Below the pieces are notes generated by a model. That model made no database searches and was not told the origin of the DNA. It saw nothing but the letters and a program-made list of their open reading frames with translations. The position numbers were made by a program, and so were the translations under genes. Of a DNA stretch of 64,000 nucleotides, positions 7,917 through 16,534 are shown one piece after another. The stretch comes from Mycobacterium colombiense (GTDB taxonomy: Bacteria > Actinomycetota > Actinomycetes > Mycobacteriales > Mycobacteriaceae), in contig NZ_LZKI01000195.1 in NCBI RefSeq assembly GCF_001672755.1, positions 1-64,000 on the forward strand, in the 5' to 3' direction. Positions within the stretch are counted from its first letter, which is position 1; the number at the start of each line of letters is the position of its first letter.

Positions 7917-8516
7917 ATGGCGACCACCAGCAAAGCCGCGCTGCGCGACCAGCTGCTCGCCGCCCGGCGCCACGTTGCCGACGACGTTCGCGCCGCCGAG
8001 GCGCGGCAGGTGTGCGAGCGGCTGGAGGCCCTGGAAGGCATTGTGACCAGCGGCAGCACGATTTGCGCCTACGTGCCGGTGGGCACCGAGCCGGGGTCCA
8101 TCGAGATGCTCGACATGTTGCTGCGGCGCACCGGGCGAGTGCTGCTGCCGGTCGCGCGCACCGCGGCCGATAACACGCCGCTGCCGTTGTCCTGGGGCGA
8201 ATACCGGCCCGGCACGCTGACCACCGGGCGGTGGGGGCTGCTCGAACCGCCGCAGCCGTGGCTGCCGTCATCCGCCCTGGCGCACGCCGGCGTGGTGCTG
8301 GTGCCGGCCCTGGCCGTGGACCGCCGCGGCGTGCGGTTGGGTCGCGGCCGGGGTTTCTACGACCGCTCGCTGGGCGGCCGCGACCCGCACGCGCGGCTGA
8401 TCGCGGTCGTCCGCGACGCCGAGGTGCTCGACGAAGTACCGGCGGGTCCGCACGACATTCCGATGACCCACGCGCTCACGCCGCGACAGGGATTGATCGA
8501 TCTTGGTGGGCGCTGA
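7917..8516 (+). CDS. 5-formyltetrahydrofolate cyclo-ligase (Rv0992c homologue)
   Basis: The protein has 199 residues. An N-terminal KAALRDQLLAARR helix and the C-terminal family signature RLGRGRGFYDRSL, the ATP/folate-binding loop, identify it. The enzyme converts 5-formyl-THF to 5,10-methenyl-THF using ATP and so salvages the storage form of folate in the cytoplasm. ATG 7917 directly follows the short interval shared with galU. The ruc gene starts 87 bp downstream but behind its own CIRCE element. Confidence 0.9.
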   Translation: MATTSKAALRDQLLAARRHVADDVRAAEARQVCERLEALEGIVTSGSTICAYVPVGTEPGSIEMLDMLLRRTGRVLLPVARTAADNTPLPLSWGEYRPGTLTTGRWGLLEPPQPWLPSSALAHAGVVLVPALAVDRRGVRLGRGRGFYDRSLGGRDPHARLIAVVRDAEVLDEVPAGPHDIPMTHALTPRQGLIDLGGR

Positions 8517-8549
8517 CATATCGGGAATGAGACATGTCACGTGGCGGTT

Positions 8550-8576
8550 CTAGCACTTGAGACGCTAGAGTGCTAA
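8550..8576 (+). promoter_or_regulatory. CIRCE (HrcA) operator
   Basis: The right half-site is a perfect GAGTGCTAA (8568-8576). The left half-site is CTAGCACTT (8550-8558, 7 of 9 matches to TTAGCACTC). They are separated by exactly 9 bp, as in CIRCE. It lies 28 bp upstream of the ruc start, so the heat-shock repressor HrcA should control that gene. Confidence 0.88.
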
Positions 8577-8603
8577 CCAGTTTGCAATCATCCGGAGGTT
8601 TTT

Positions 8604-8951
8604 GTGCCGACTTACAGCTATCAGTGCACCGAGTGCGACGATCGCTTCGACATCGTGCAGGCCTTCACCGACGACGCGCTGACCACCTGCAAACGCTGCG
8701 CCGGGCGGCTGCGCAAGCGCTTCAACTCCGTCGGCGTGGTGTTCAAGGGCAGCGGCTTCTACCGCACCGACAGCCGCGAATCCGGCAAGAAGTCGAGTTC
8801 GAGCAACGGCTCCTCGTCGAGCGACTCGGGCTCCAACGGCTCGAGCTCCAGCGACAAGTCGAGCTCGAGCTCGACCGACAAGTCCAGCTCCAGCTCGAAC
8901 GAAAAGTCGAGCAGCAGCTCCACGACCTCCCCCGCCGCCGCGACCAACTGA
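8604..8951 (+). CDS. ruc: FmdB-type zinc-ribbon chaperone Ruc (Rv0991c homologue)
   Basis: The protein has 115 residues from GTG 8604, with GGAGG 5 bp upstream. The N-terminus MPTYSYQCTECDDRF with a second pair CKRC forms a four-cysteine zinc ribbon (residues 8-35) of the FmdB family. From about residue 55 to the end the protein is low-complexity Ser/Lys/Asp and surely disordered. The M. tuberculosis homologue was described as a redox-activated chaperone (Ruc) that binds unfolded proteins when its cysteines oxidise and cooperates with the Hsp70 system. The CIRCE site just upstream fits stress control. The serine-rich DNA is repetitive and prone to length change. Confidence 0.88.
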   Translation: MPTYSYQCTECDDRFDIVQAFTDDALTTCKRCAGRLRKRFNSVGVVFKGSGFYRTDSRESGKKSSSSNGSSSSDSGSNGSSSSDKSSSSSTDKSSSSSNEKSSSSSTTSPAAATN

Positions 8952-9016
8952 CGGTTATCCACACCGGCCTCGCCGGCCGTAAGCCCGAGCGCCGGGGTAA
9001 CGCCTAGCGTTGCCGC

Positions 9017-9685
9017 GTGGGCCAATCATCCCTCAACCCAAGCCTATTGAGCCGGGTATCGCTGTGGTTGCGCCCGGACTGGGCACGCACCGTGCTGGCG
9101 CGCCGTGTCGCCGCGGGCGGGCTGGTGGCGCTGGCCGGGATTGCGACGCTGCGGTCCAACCCCGCCGGTGATTATGCACAAGTGGTGGTGGCCGAGCATG
9201 ACCTGCGCCCCGGCGCCGCGTTGACTCCCGACGATCTCCGGCTCGAAAAGCGTTTGGCCGCAACCGTTCCCGACGGCGCGCGGGCTGACCTGGGCGCGGT
9301 GCTGGGTTCGACGCTGGCCGGCCCCACCCGGCGCGGTGAGGTGCTCACCGACGTCCGGCTACTGGGGAGCCGGTTGGCGGAGTCGACGGCCGGCCCGGGC
9401 GCCCGCATCGTGCCGCTGCATTTGGCCGACGCCGCTCTGATCGACCTCGTCCGGGTCGGTGACGTGGTCGACGTGCTGGCCGCGCCGGCCGGCAGTGGGC
9501 CGGACAACTCCCCTGTCGCCCCCAAGGTGCTGGCCACCGACGCCGTGGTGGTGCTGGTGTCGGCCAAAGAAAAAATGAAGACCGCCGACAGTGACCGCGT
9601 AGTGTTAGTTGCGCTGCCGGCTCGTGTGGCGAACACGGTGGCAGGGTCGGCGCTGGGCCAGACCGTGACGCTCACCCTGCACTGA
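9017..9685 (+). CDS. SAF-domain membrane-anchored protein (Rv0990c-like)
   Basis: The protein has 222 residues from GTG 9017. A single N-terminal helix (about residues 28-46) follows a basic segment, then an extracytoplasmic SAF domain (YAQVVVAEHDLRPGAALTPDDL, about 53-115), the fold shared by antifreeze proteins, FlgA and CpaB. A CpaB-like C-terminal region has VRVGDVVDVLA. CpaB proteins take part in Flp/Tad pilus assembly, but no pilus genes are near, so the function is open. It lies between ruc and mscL on the same strand. Confidence 0.75.
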   Translation: MGQSSLNPSLLSRVSLWLRPDWARTVLARRVAAGGLVALAGIATLRSNPAGDYAQVVVAEHDLRPGAALTPDDLRLEKRLAATVPDGARADLGAVLGSTLAGPTRRGEVLTDVRLLGSRLAESTAGPGARIVPLHLADAALIDLVRVGDVVDVLAAPAGSGPDNSPVAPKVLATDAVVVLVSAKEKMKTADSDRVVLVALPARVANTVAGSALGQTVTLTLH

Positions 9686-9752
9686 GTGCCTGGCCGTTGT
9701 TGGTCTGCGAGCCGACAGCAAACGCTGTCCAGTCCCAGAAAGGCCATCCCCA

Positions 9753-10229
9753 ATGCTCAAAGGGTTCAAGGAGTTTCTCTCGCGGGGCAACATCATCGAT
9801 CTGTCCACCGCGGTGGTCATCGGTACCGCGTTCACCGCCCTGGTCACGCAGTTCACCGACAACATCATCAAACCGTTGATCAACCGCATCGGCGTCAATC
9901 AACAGTCCAATTTCGGCATCCTGCGGATCGGCATCGGGGGCGGCCAAGCCATCGATCTCAACAACGTCCTGTCGGCCGCCATCAACTTCGTGATCATCGC
10001 CGCCGTGGTGTACTTCCTGGTCGTGCTGCCGTACACCACACTGCGCAAGCGCGGTGAAGTCGAGCCGGCCGACGACGCGCAGGTGGTCCTGCTCAAGGAG
10101 ATCCGCGACCTGCTCGCCCAGACCAACGGCGATTCGTCGGGCAAGCACGGCAGCGTGAGCATCACACCGCCGCCGGAGCACGGACCCCGCGCGGAAGCCG
10201 AATCGAAATCACCGGATAACCCCCAGTAG
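9753..10229 (+). CDS. mscL: Large-conductance mechanosensitive channel MscL
   Basis: The protein has 158 residues. The N-terminal amphipathic helix (MLKGFKEFLSRGNIIDLSTA) leads into TM1 with the constriction residues (VVIGTAFTALV), a periplasmic loop, TM2 (about 70-90) and a long charged cytoplasmic tail. MscL opens under membrane tension to release solutes during osmotic downshock. The extended C-terminus ends in a Pro/Glu/Ser-rich stretch. Its last 21 bp overlap the end of the convergent LuxR-type gene, so the two genes share their 3' ends. Confidence 0.95.
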   Translation: MLKGFKEFLSRGNIIDLSTAVVIGTAFTALVTQFTDNIIKPLINRIGVNQQSNFGILRIGIGGGQAIDLNNVLSAAINFVIIAAVVYFLVVLPYTTLRKRGEVEPADDAQVVLLKEIRDLLAQTNGDSSGKHGSVSITPPPEHGPRAEAESKSPDNPQ

Positions 10230-11300
10230 CAGGCGCGTCAGCTCCGCTTGCCGGTGCGTCCCGGTCTTTTCGAAGATGTGCTGCAAGTGAGTCTTGACGG
10301 TCGCGGCCGATAGCTCCAGGTCGTCCGCGATGGGTTTGACGCCGTCACCGCGCAGCATGCGCAGCGCGACGTCGGCTTCGGCATTGGTCAGGTCGAACAG
10401 CCGGCGGATCAACGCCCTGGGTGGCTCCAGTTCCCTCTCGGGGTCGATGATCACCACCAAAGCCTTTGCCCCACAGCTGTTTTCGACGTTACCAAGCGGA
10501 ACGAGGTGAAGCACGTAGGGACGCTTGCCCGAGGGCCTGCTGATGGCCAGCGAGTCGCCGCTGCGAACGCCGGCCTGCCGTGCGCCGCAGGCGGCGGCCA
10601 CGCCGGCTTGCAGCTCGTCGTTGCAGGACATGCGAGTGGACTCGATGCGCCTGCCGCGCAGCGTCATTCCGTCTTCGGCCGTCAGGATTCGTCGTGCCGC
10701 GGTGTTGAGGTGGACGACATCGCAGCCGGCGTCGACGATGGCGATCCCGTGTCGCATCGCATCGATCACCGCGGTGATGTCATCGCTGCTCGTTTCCAGT
10801 TCCGAGAGATGCGCGCGGGTGCGAAGCGCCTGCTGCAGATGGGGAATCAGGGCCCGGACGACCTTGACCCGCTCCGCGGTCTCGAACGGCTCGTCTCTGG
10901 TCGGAGCGGTGACCACGAAGCTGGTGTCCGGTTCCCCGGCCAGCCGGACGAACAGCCCGTCGGTCAGCTCGAATGGCCGCTGCCAGTCGTTGTAGAACTC
11001 GGACCGCGATTTGTGCGCCACCAACTCCTGCCCACCCCGGATCAGCCCGGCGGGGCCCTGCTCGCAGGCATCCAGCACGAAGTCGATGCGGCGGTAGTAG
11101 GCGTCGTAGGTTCTGACCGCTTCCACTGGGATGGTCGCCGCCAGAACACAACGTGCGTTGCCGGTGCCCGCCACGAGTCCGCACGCCGTGGCGCCGAGCA
11201 GCCGGCTGGTTTCGTCGAGCGCCACCGACCAGTTCCCCGGCCTGATCGCCGAGGCGTGGACCGCAGAGACTAAGCGAGAGAACTCATCGATCGTGACCAT
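10209..11300 (-). CDS. LuxR-family transcriptional regulator
   Basis: The protein has 363 residues from ATG 11300 (MVTIDEFSRLV) with an AGGGA site upstream; an ATG at 11348 is possible but less likely. The N-terminal half is a poorly defined sensor region with a PAS-like part (about 185-285, MRHGIAIVDAGCDVVHLN). The C-terminus is a LuxR-type helix-turn-helix (about 300-360, LTNAEADVALRMLRGD... ATVKTHLQHIFEKTG). It is divergent from a broken FAD-oxidoreductase gene about 200 bp away, which it may once have controlled. The ligand is unknown. Neither gene has an obvious counterpart here in M. tuberculosis. Confidence 0.85.
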   Translation of the reverse strand: MVTIDEFSRLVSAVHASAIRPGNWSVALDETSRLLGATACGLVAGTGNARCVLAATIPVEAVRTYDAYYRRIDFVLDACEQGPAGLIRGGQELVAHKSRSEFYNDWQRPFELTDGLFVRLAGEPDTSFVVTAPTRDEPFETAERVKVVRALIPHLQQALRTRAHLSELETSSDDITAVIDAMRHGIAIVDAGCDVVHLNTAARRILTAEDGMTLRGRRIESTRMSCNDELQAGVAAACGARQAGVRSGDSLAISRPSGKRPYVLHLVPLGNVENSCGAKALVVIIDPERELEPPRALIRRLFDLTNAEADVALRMLRGDGVKPIADDLELSAATVKTHLQHIFEKTGTHRQAELTRLLLGVIR

Positions 11301-11505
11301 CGCCGGTCCCTGGGAAATCTGTCGACACCTCAGCACGCCTTCGCCCAACGGAGTGGTTGCGTGACTTTAGCGCGATCTCAACCGTTTGGGCGACGCTTTC
11401 CTTCGTTGCTGTGGTTCAGTGGCCCCCGTTACCGCAAACACTTCAGGTCCGCCACGGTCGGCCCGTGACGCGGGCCGCGAGCAGTTTTGATCGTGGAGGT
11501 TGAGA

Positions 11506-12049
11506 ATGAGCAATCCGGGCGCACCCGTCGACGCATTTGCGGACGAAACGAATTGCGACGTCTGCATCGTCGGAGCCGGCGTCGGAGAACTCAACGCTTT
11601 GTTCGTCGCGAGCCGATACCTCTCCCGGTATCAGACGGTCGTCCTGATCGACCGCCGGGAGCGTGTGGGCGGCATGTGGGTGGACACCTACCCGTACGTG
11701 CGCCTGCACCAGCCCCATGGGCTGTTCACCGCGGGAAAACGTCCCGCTCTACGAGCTGGATATCGACGAGCTGCGGCGCAAGGCGAACCCGGTCCTTCCC
11801 TATGCCGTGTTCGCCCTGCTGCGGTACAACCTCAGCCTGATCGCCGACGTCCTGCCCACCAGCGCATTTCGGGACTGCGGGCTCGATCCGGACCGCTGGT
11901 ATCCGTTGCCTCGCCGCTTGCTGAGCACCGCGCGGTTCGCGCTCACCCACCATCGTCAGCGCGAGCACAACCGTCAGACGCTGGACACAGTCCGCGACCG
12001 GTTCGACGTTCGTTGCGGCCCGTTGACCGATTCCGCGGCGATCGCCTAA
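11506..12049 (+). pseudogene. FAD-dependent oxidoreductase/monooxygenase, internally deleted and frameshifted
   Basis: ATG 11506 follows GGAGG. The first 78 or so codons are a clear FAD Rossmann start (CDVCIVGAGVGELNALFVASRY, then RERVGGMWVDTYPYVRLHQPH). At about 11736 similarity jumps to another frame, which reads PLYELDIDELRRKANPVLPYA and continues as the family's C-terminal part to the stop at 12047-12049. The intact family is near 450-500 residues, so the whole middle, including the NADPH-binding part, is deleted and the ends are out of frame. The GAGVGE motif also departs from GxGxxG. The 3' end reaches within 10 bp of the moaB2 stop. No functional product is expected. Confidence 0.8.
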
Positions 12050-12058
12050 CCGCGCAAT

Positions 12059-12616
12059 TCAGATCTCCAGGCTCGACAACTGCCCGATGATCTGGGCGGC
12101 CAGCGGATTCAGCGTCGCCATGCCGTCGCGCACGGCGTAGCGGGAGCCGGCCAGGTTGACCACCAGCGTGCTACCGGACACCCCGGCGAGACCGCGTGAC
12201 AATCCGGCATCGATGATGCCCGCCGACAGGCCCGACCCGCGGATAGCCTCCGCGATACCGAGGATTTCGCGATCCAGGATCTCGCGGGTGGCCTCCGGGG
12301 TGACGTCGCGCGGTGTGACGCCCGTCCCGCCGACCGAGACGACCAGGTCCACCCCGCCGATCACCGCGGTGTTCAGCGCGTTGCGGATCTCGATCTCGTC
12401 AGCGGCGACCGCGACCACACCGTCGACGACGAATCCCGCCTCGGTCAGCAGCTCGGTCACCAGCGGACCGCTGTGGTCTTCGTCCCCGTGAGCGGTGCGA
12501 TCGTCGACCACCACAACCAAAGCCCGGCCAACTACCAATTCCGCACCCGTTTCCATGGGAGCAACCGTATATCCGAGCTCAGACAATCCCGTCGCCGAGG
12601 GTTCGTCCACTTTCAC
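12059..12616 (-). CDS. moaB2: MoaB2, MogA/MoaB-type molybdopterin biosynthesis protein (Rv0984)
   Basis: The protein has 185 residues from GTG 12616. The start overlaps the pepD stop by one base (TAG/GTG), implying translational coupling; a later ATG at 12556 is possible. The MoCF-binding fold is shown by VVSVGGTGVTPRDVTPEAT (about 113-131) and GLAGVSGSTLVVNLAGS. MogA/MoaB proteins adenylylate molybdopterin. In M. tuberculosis MoaB2 is co-encoded with MprAB and PepD and has been linked to SigE and envelope stress, so its role may not be purely cofactor synthesis. Confidence 0.88.
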   Translation of the reverse strand: MKVDEPSATGLSELGYTVAPMETGAELVVGRALVVVVDDRTAHGDEDHSGPLVTELLTEAGFVVDGVVAVAADEIEIRNALNTAVIGGVDLVVSVGGTGVTPRDVTPEATREILDREILGIAEAIRGSGLSAGIIDAGLSRGLAGVSGSTLVVNLAGSRYAVRDGMATLNPLAAQIIGQLSSLEI

Positions 12617-14166
12617 TACTGATCCGCCTTCCCGAGGGTGACCGGCAACGTCCGGCTGCCGCCGCCAGCGGGATCCTGGAACGTCAGCGTGATCTTGTCG
12701 CCGGGCGCCTTGGACCGCACCGCCGCGACCAGCGCGTCGGCGCTGTTGATCGGCCGGTCGTCGACCTTGGTGACCACCACGTTCTTGGGGACGCCGGCGG
12801 ATGCCGCCGCGCCGCCCGAGACGACGTCGACGACCTTGGCGCCCGGGGTGCCCTTGTCGTTGGTCACCTGCACGCCGAGCGAGGCGTGGGACGCCTTGCC
12901 GGTGGCGATCAGCTCATCGGCGATGCGCTTGGCCTGATCGACCGGAATCGCGAAGCCCAGGCCGATCGAACCGCTCTGGGCGTCCGGCGAATCGGCGCCC
13001 AGCGTGGCGATGGCCGAGTTGACGCCCACCAGTTGGCCGTTCATGTTGACCAGCGCGCCACCGGAGTTACCGGGGTTGATCGCGGCGTCCGTCTGAATGG
13101 CGTCCAGCACGGTGTTCTGGTTGCCCGACTCACCGGTGGTGGACACCGGCCGGTTCAGCGCGCTGACGATGCCCGTGGTCACCGTGCCCGACAGACCCAA
13201 CGGCGACCCGATCGCGACGACCGGCTGGCCGACGCGAAGATCGGACGAGGAGCCCAGCGAGATCGGGGTGAGCCCGGACATGCCCTGCACCCGAATCACG
13301 GCGATATCGCTGGTGGGGTCCGCGCCGACCACCGTGAACGGTGCGGTGCGACCGTCAGAGAAGGTCACCGTCGTCTTGGGCGTCGGGGAGCCGGCACCGG
13401 CGCCGCCGGGACCACCCGGGATGCCGGGAGGCACGGGAGCCGCGGGCGGAGCTGCCGGAGGGCCGCCGGGGCCCTTGGGCGGTCCCGCCGCGGCGGCGAT
13501 CACGTGGTTGTTCGTCAGGATGAGCCCGTCGGTGGACAGGATGATGCCGGAGCCCTCTTCGGACTGGCGCCCTATGTCGGTCTCGAGCATCACGACGCTG
13601 GGCACCACCTTGGAGGCGACCCCCTCGACGCTGCCGGGCGGCATGTTCGCGGCCGGGACGCTGGGCGCCGCCCCGATGACACGCCCGCCGCCGTTCCCCG
13701 TCGCGTGCGTGCCGAGCTCGACGGCCGTCGCCGCGGCACCGCCGATACCGGCCGACACCACCGCGACGGCTAATGCGCCCACGACCAACAAGCCTGTGCG
13801 AGAACGCTTTTGAGGTTCGGGCGGGACAGGCATTCCGGGCAGCATGCCGGGCATGGGACCCGTGCCGGCGCCTCCCGGTATCGGGCCTGCGCCGGTGCCT
13901 CCCGGGATCGGGCCCGCGCCGGTTCCCCCCGGGATCCGACCCGGCCCGGTGTTGCTGAAGGGCTCGTAGGGCGGGCGGAACTGCGTCGTCGGCGACGACG
14001 AGGGCTGCGACCGATAGCGCCAGTCATATTGCTGGTTGTACGGCTGCTGTTGTCCCGGGGCGTAGCCGGAGGACCCCGCATGGCTCGGGACGTGCGCAGG
14101 CTGATTCGGCGCGGGGGGATAACCCGGCTGCTGCGGCGGTGGCGAATACCTCGGGTCATTCGTCAT
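12616..14166 (-). CDS. pepD: HtrA-type serine protease PepD with expanded low-complexity segments
   Basis: The protein has 516 residues, longer than the roughly 464 of M. tuberculosis PepD. The cytoplasmic N-terminus (1-120) is Pro/Gly/Gln-rich with a tandem GTGAGPIPG repeat (about 78-105). One membrane helix (123-148) follows, then the periplasmic trypsin-like domain with triad His221 (TNNHV), Asp287 (TSDIAV) and Ser368 (NPGNSGG), then a PDZ domain (about 425-510). The loop after His221 carries a Pro/Gly-rich insert (about 228-264). PepD acts in envelope protein quality control and in the MprAB-SigE stress circuit. An MprA box lies about 90 bp upstream, inside the end of mprB. moaB2 follows, coupled. 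Confidence 0.93.
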   Translation of the reverse strand: MTNDPRYSPPPQQPGYPPAPNQPAHVPSHAGSSGYAPGQQQPYNQQYDWRYRSQPSSSPTTQFRPPYEPFSNTGPGRIPGGTGAGPIPGGTGAGPIPGGAGTGPMPGMLPGMPVPPEPQKRSRTGLLVVGALAVAVVSAGIGGAAATAVELGTHATGNGGGRVIGAAPSVPAANMPPGSVEGVASKVVPSVVMLETDIGRQSEEGSGIILSTDGLILTNNHVIAAAAGPPKGPGGPPAAPPAAPVPPGIPGGPGGAGAGSPTPKTTVTFSDGRTAPFTVVGADPTSDIAVIRVQGMSGLTPISLGSSSDLRVGQPVVAIGSPLGLSGTVTTGIVSALNRPVSTTGESGNQNTVLDAIQTDAAINPGNSGGALVNMNGQLVGVNSAIATLGADSPDAQSGSIGLGFAIPVDQAKRIADELIATGKASHASLGVQVTNDKGTPGAKVVDVVSGGAAASAGVPKNVVVTKVDDRPINSADALVAAVRSKAPGDKITLTFQDPAGGGSRTLPVTLGKADQ

Positions 14167-14238
14167 GTCGCTAAGTCGCTCTTCCTCTATCTCAGTGTTT
14201 CGGCAAGTCGACGGCTGGGTTCAACAGTAGCCGCAGAC

Positions 14239-15807
14239 CTACCTTGCCCGCGCGGACTGAGAGTCCACTGAGATAACGTTCGCCGATTCCCGAGAGTTCG
14301 CCTCGTCGTCGGTCACCGCCTGTGTGGGGCCGGTTGCTGTGTCTACCTGGTCGGTTTCCACATCGTCGGCGGCCGTGGCGTACGTCGAAGCGGGTAGCGG
14401 CCGGCCGGGCAGCAGCACATAGAAGGACGTGCCCGGGGGCTGGCCGCCCGGAACGGTGTCCTCGACGCGCAGCATTCCCCCGTGGTTGAGCACGACCTTT
14501 TTGACAATGGCGAGCCCGAGTCCGGAGCCAGGCATGGCGCGTGCCGTCGTCGAGCGGTAGAACCGCTCGAACACCAGACGACGCTCCTGGGGCGGGATAC
14601 CGGGGCCGTGGTCGGCGATCACCAGCTCCGCGTGCGATGGGTCGAGCTGGCGCATCGTGACACCGACGTGCCCACCGGGCGGGCTCCACTTGGCGGCGTT
14701 GTCGAGCAGGTTGAGGACGGCGCGCGACAACCCGGCGGCGTCGCCGTACATCTGCCACGGCGTCACGTCGACGTCGAAGTGAATGTCGTTGCGCCGGCGC
14801 CTGACTCGCTCCAGGCTGCGATCGACGACCTCGGACATGTCGACGGGTTCGTGCACCACCTGGCCGGCGTCATCCCGGGTGAGATCCACCAGATCGCCGA
14901 CCAGCGTTGACAATTCCTCGATCTGCGCGATGACATCGGTGCGCAAGTCGACCATCTCCTGCTCGGGCAGGCGGGGCGCCCCCGGCTCCATCGCGGCCAT
15001 CAGCAGCTCGACATTGGTCCGCAGTGACGTCAGCGGGGTGCGCAGTTCGTGCCCGGCATCGGTGACCAGCCGTGCCTGTCGCTCCCGGGATTCGGCGAGC
15101 GCGCGCAGCATCAGGTTGAACGACTCGGTGAGCCTTGCCAATTCGTCGCTACCGAACACGGGAATAGGTCTCAGGTCATCGGTGCGTGCCACCCGCTCGG
15201 CCGCTTCGGTCAGCCGTGCCACCGGGCGCAGCCCGGCCCGGGTCACCATGCCGCCCGCCACCGCGGCGATCGCCACACCTACGCCGCCGACGATCAGCAG
15301 CACCCAGCGCAGCCGGTTCATCACCGCCTCGGTGGGCTTGAGGCTCTTGGAGATCAGCAGCGAGGTGCCGTTCTGCAGGTGCACGGCGAGGATTCGCTGG
15401 TCGCCGGCGGTGCGCCGCGACATGAACAAGTCACCGTGGATGACCGCTTTTTCCGGCGAGCCGACGGGCAGGGTCTGACCCGGCTGCTGGGCGGTGTAGA
15501 TCGCGTGGCCCGGGTTCACCAGCATCGCGTTGACGTCGGAATAGGCGGTGCCCTCGATGGCTTTGCCGGGGTCGGCAGCCAGTGAACCGCTGGCGATCAG
15601 CAGTTGCGCCCGGCTTTGCAGCTGGTTGTCGATGTCGCTGTACAGCGCGGCCGAGATCACGGCGTAGACGGCGAAGGCCATCAGCACCACGACCATGGCC
15701 ACCATCGACATGGCCAGCAGCATCACCCGCCACCGCAACGACAGGGAGGGCGTTGCGCGCAACGGTGGGCGCATCGGTGGGCGTTGAGGCCGGTGAAACC
15801 GGATCAT
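14239..15807 (-). CDS. mprB: Sensor histidine kinase MprB
   Basis: The protein has 522 residues from ATG 15807, 16 bp after the mprA stop; ATG 15858 would overlap mprA and is less likely. Two membrane helices (about 27-53 and 166-188) flank an extracytoplasmic sensor domain. A HAMP domain (about 187-240) follows, then the phosphoacceptor His253 (TDAGHELRTPLTSLR), and the N, G1 and G2 boxes of the ATPase domain (NLLDNAAKWSP, DHGPGIP, GSGLGLAIV). MprB phosphorylates MprA upon envelope stress and in M. tuberculosis is modulated by DnaK and unfolded extracytoplasmic proteins. Confidence 0.95.
   Translation of the reverse strand: MIRFHRPQRPPMRPPLRATPSLSLRWRVMLLAMSMVAMVVVLMAFAVYAVISAALYSDIDNQLQSRAQLLIASGSLAADPGKAIEGTAYSDVNAMLVNPGHAIYTAQQPGQTLPVGSPEKAVIHGDLFMSRRTAGDQRILAVHLQNGTSLLISKSLKPTEAVMNRLRWVLLIVGGVGVAIAAVAGGMVTRAGLRPVARLTEAAERVARTDDLRPIPVFGSDELARLTESFNLMLRALAESRERQARLVTDAGHELRTPLTSLRTNVELLMAAMEPGAPRLPEQEMVDLRTDVIAQIEELSTLVGDLVDLTRDDAGQVVHEPVDMSEVVDRSLERVRRRRNDIHFDVDVTPWQMYGDAAGLSRAVLNLLDNAAKWSPPGGHVGVTMRQLDPSHAELVIADHGPGIPPQERRLVFERFYRSTTARAMPGSGLGLAIVKKVVLNHGGMLRVEDTVPGGQPPGTSFYVLLPGRPLPASTYATAADDVETDQVDTATGPTQAVTDDEANSRESANVISVDSQSARAR
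14256..14274 (-). promoter_or_regulatory. MprA box upstream of pepD
   Basis: The minus strand reads TCTCAGTG-GAC-TCTCAGTC: two 8-bp direct repeats separated by 3 bp, the described 19-bp MprA box pattern. It lies in the last codons of mprB, about 90 bp ahead of pepD. A single TCTCAGTG half-site in the other orientation is at 14190-14197. Confidence 0.8.
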
Positions 15808-15823
15808 CGAGGGGCCCGCATTG

Positions 15824-16513
15824 TCACGGGGGCGTCTCCCGAAGGACGTAACCCACACCCCGCACGGTGTGGATCAGACGCGGCTCCCCATCGGCTTCGG
15901 TCTTGCGCCGCAGATAGCCCACGTAGACCTCCAGCGCGTTGCCCGAGGTGGGGAAATCGAATCCCCAGACCTCCTCGAGGATGCGGCTGCGGGTGAGCAC
16001 CCGGCGCGGATTGGCGATCAGCATTTCCAGCAGCGCGAACTCGGTGCGGGTCAGGCTGATCCGGCGCTGACCGCGGGTGACCTCGCGGGTCACCGGATCC
16101 AGTGTCAGGTCCGAGAACGTCATCGCCACCGAATCGGCGTCCTCGTCCTCCGGCTTGGTGCGGCGCAGCAGCGCCCGCATCCGGGCCAACAGCTCTTCCA
16201 GGGCGAACGGCTTCGGCAGATAGTCGTCGGCGCCGGCGTCCAGGCCGGCGACCCGCTCCGACACCGAATCGCGCGCGGTGAGCACCAGGATGGGCAGGTC
16301 GTCGCCGGTGCTACGGAGCTGACGGCACACCTCGAGGCCGTCCAGGCGCGGCATCATCACATCCAGGACGAGGGCATCGGGCCGCTCGTTCGCGATCAGC
16401 TCGAGGGCTTCGACCCCGTCATGGGCCAACTCAACGGAGTAGCCGTTGAAGGACAACGACCTACGCAGCGACTCGCGCACCGCGCGATCATCGTCGACGA
16501 CCAGTATTCGCAC
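15824..16513 (-). CDS. mprA: Response regulator MprA (OmpR/PhoB family)
   Basis: The protein has 229 residues. The receiver domain (1-118) has the acidic pocket VVDDD, phosphoacceptor Asp51 (LVLDVMMP) and the conserved Lys in LPKPF. The C-terminal winged helix (about 130-226) contains TRTEFALLEMLIANP and RRKT. It is the cognate regulator of MprB and activates sigE, sigB, pepD and its own operon. An MprA box is 22 bp upstream of its start. The N-terminus and ATG 16513 match the family exactly. Confidence 0.96.
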   Translation of the reverse strand: MRILVVDDDRAVRESLRRSLSFNGYSVELAHDGVEALELIANERPDALVLDVMMPRLDGLEVCRQLRSTGDDLPILVLTARDSVSERVAGLDAGADDYLPKPFALEELLARMRALLRRTKPEDEDADSVAMTFSDLTLDPVTREVTRGQRRISLTRTEFALLEMLIANPRRVLTRSRILEEVWGFDFPTSGNALEVYVGYLRRKTEADGEPRLIHTVRGVGYVLRETPP

Positions 16514-16534
16514 GGACCCTAGTTTCGTCCCACC

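Noticed and set aside
8770..8940. Repetitive TCGAGC/AGCTCC DNA resembling a short CRISPR-like array
   Set aside because: It encodes the Ser-rich tail of Ruc, with irregular units, no spacers and no cas genes. No CRISPR array was seen in the window.
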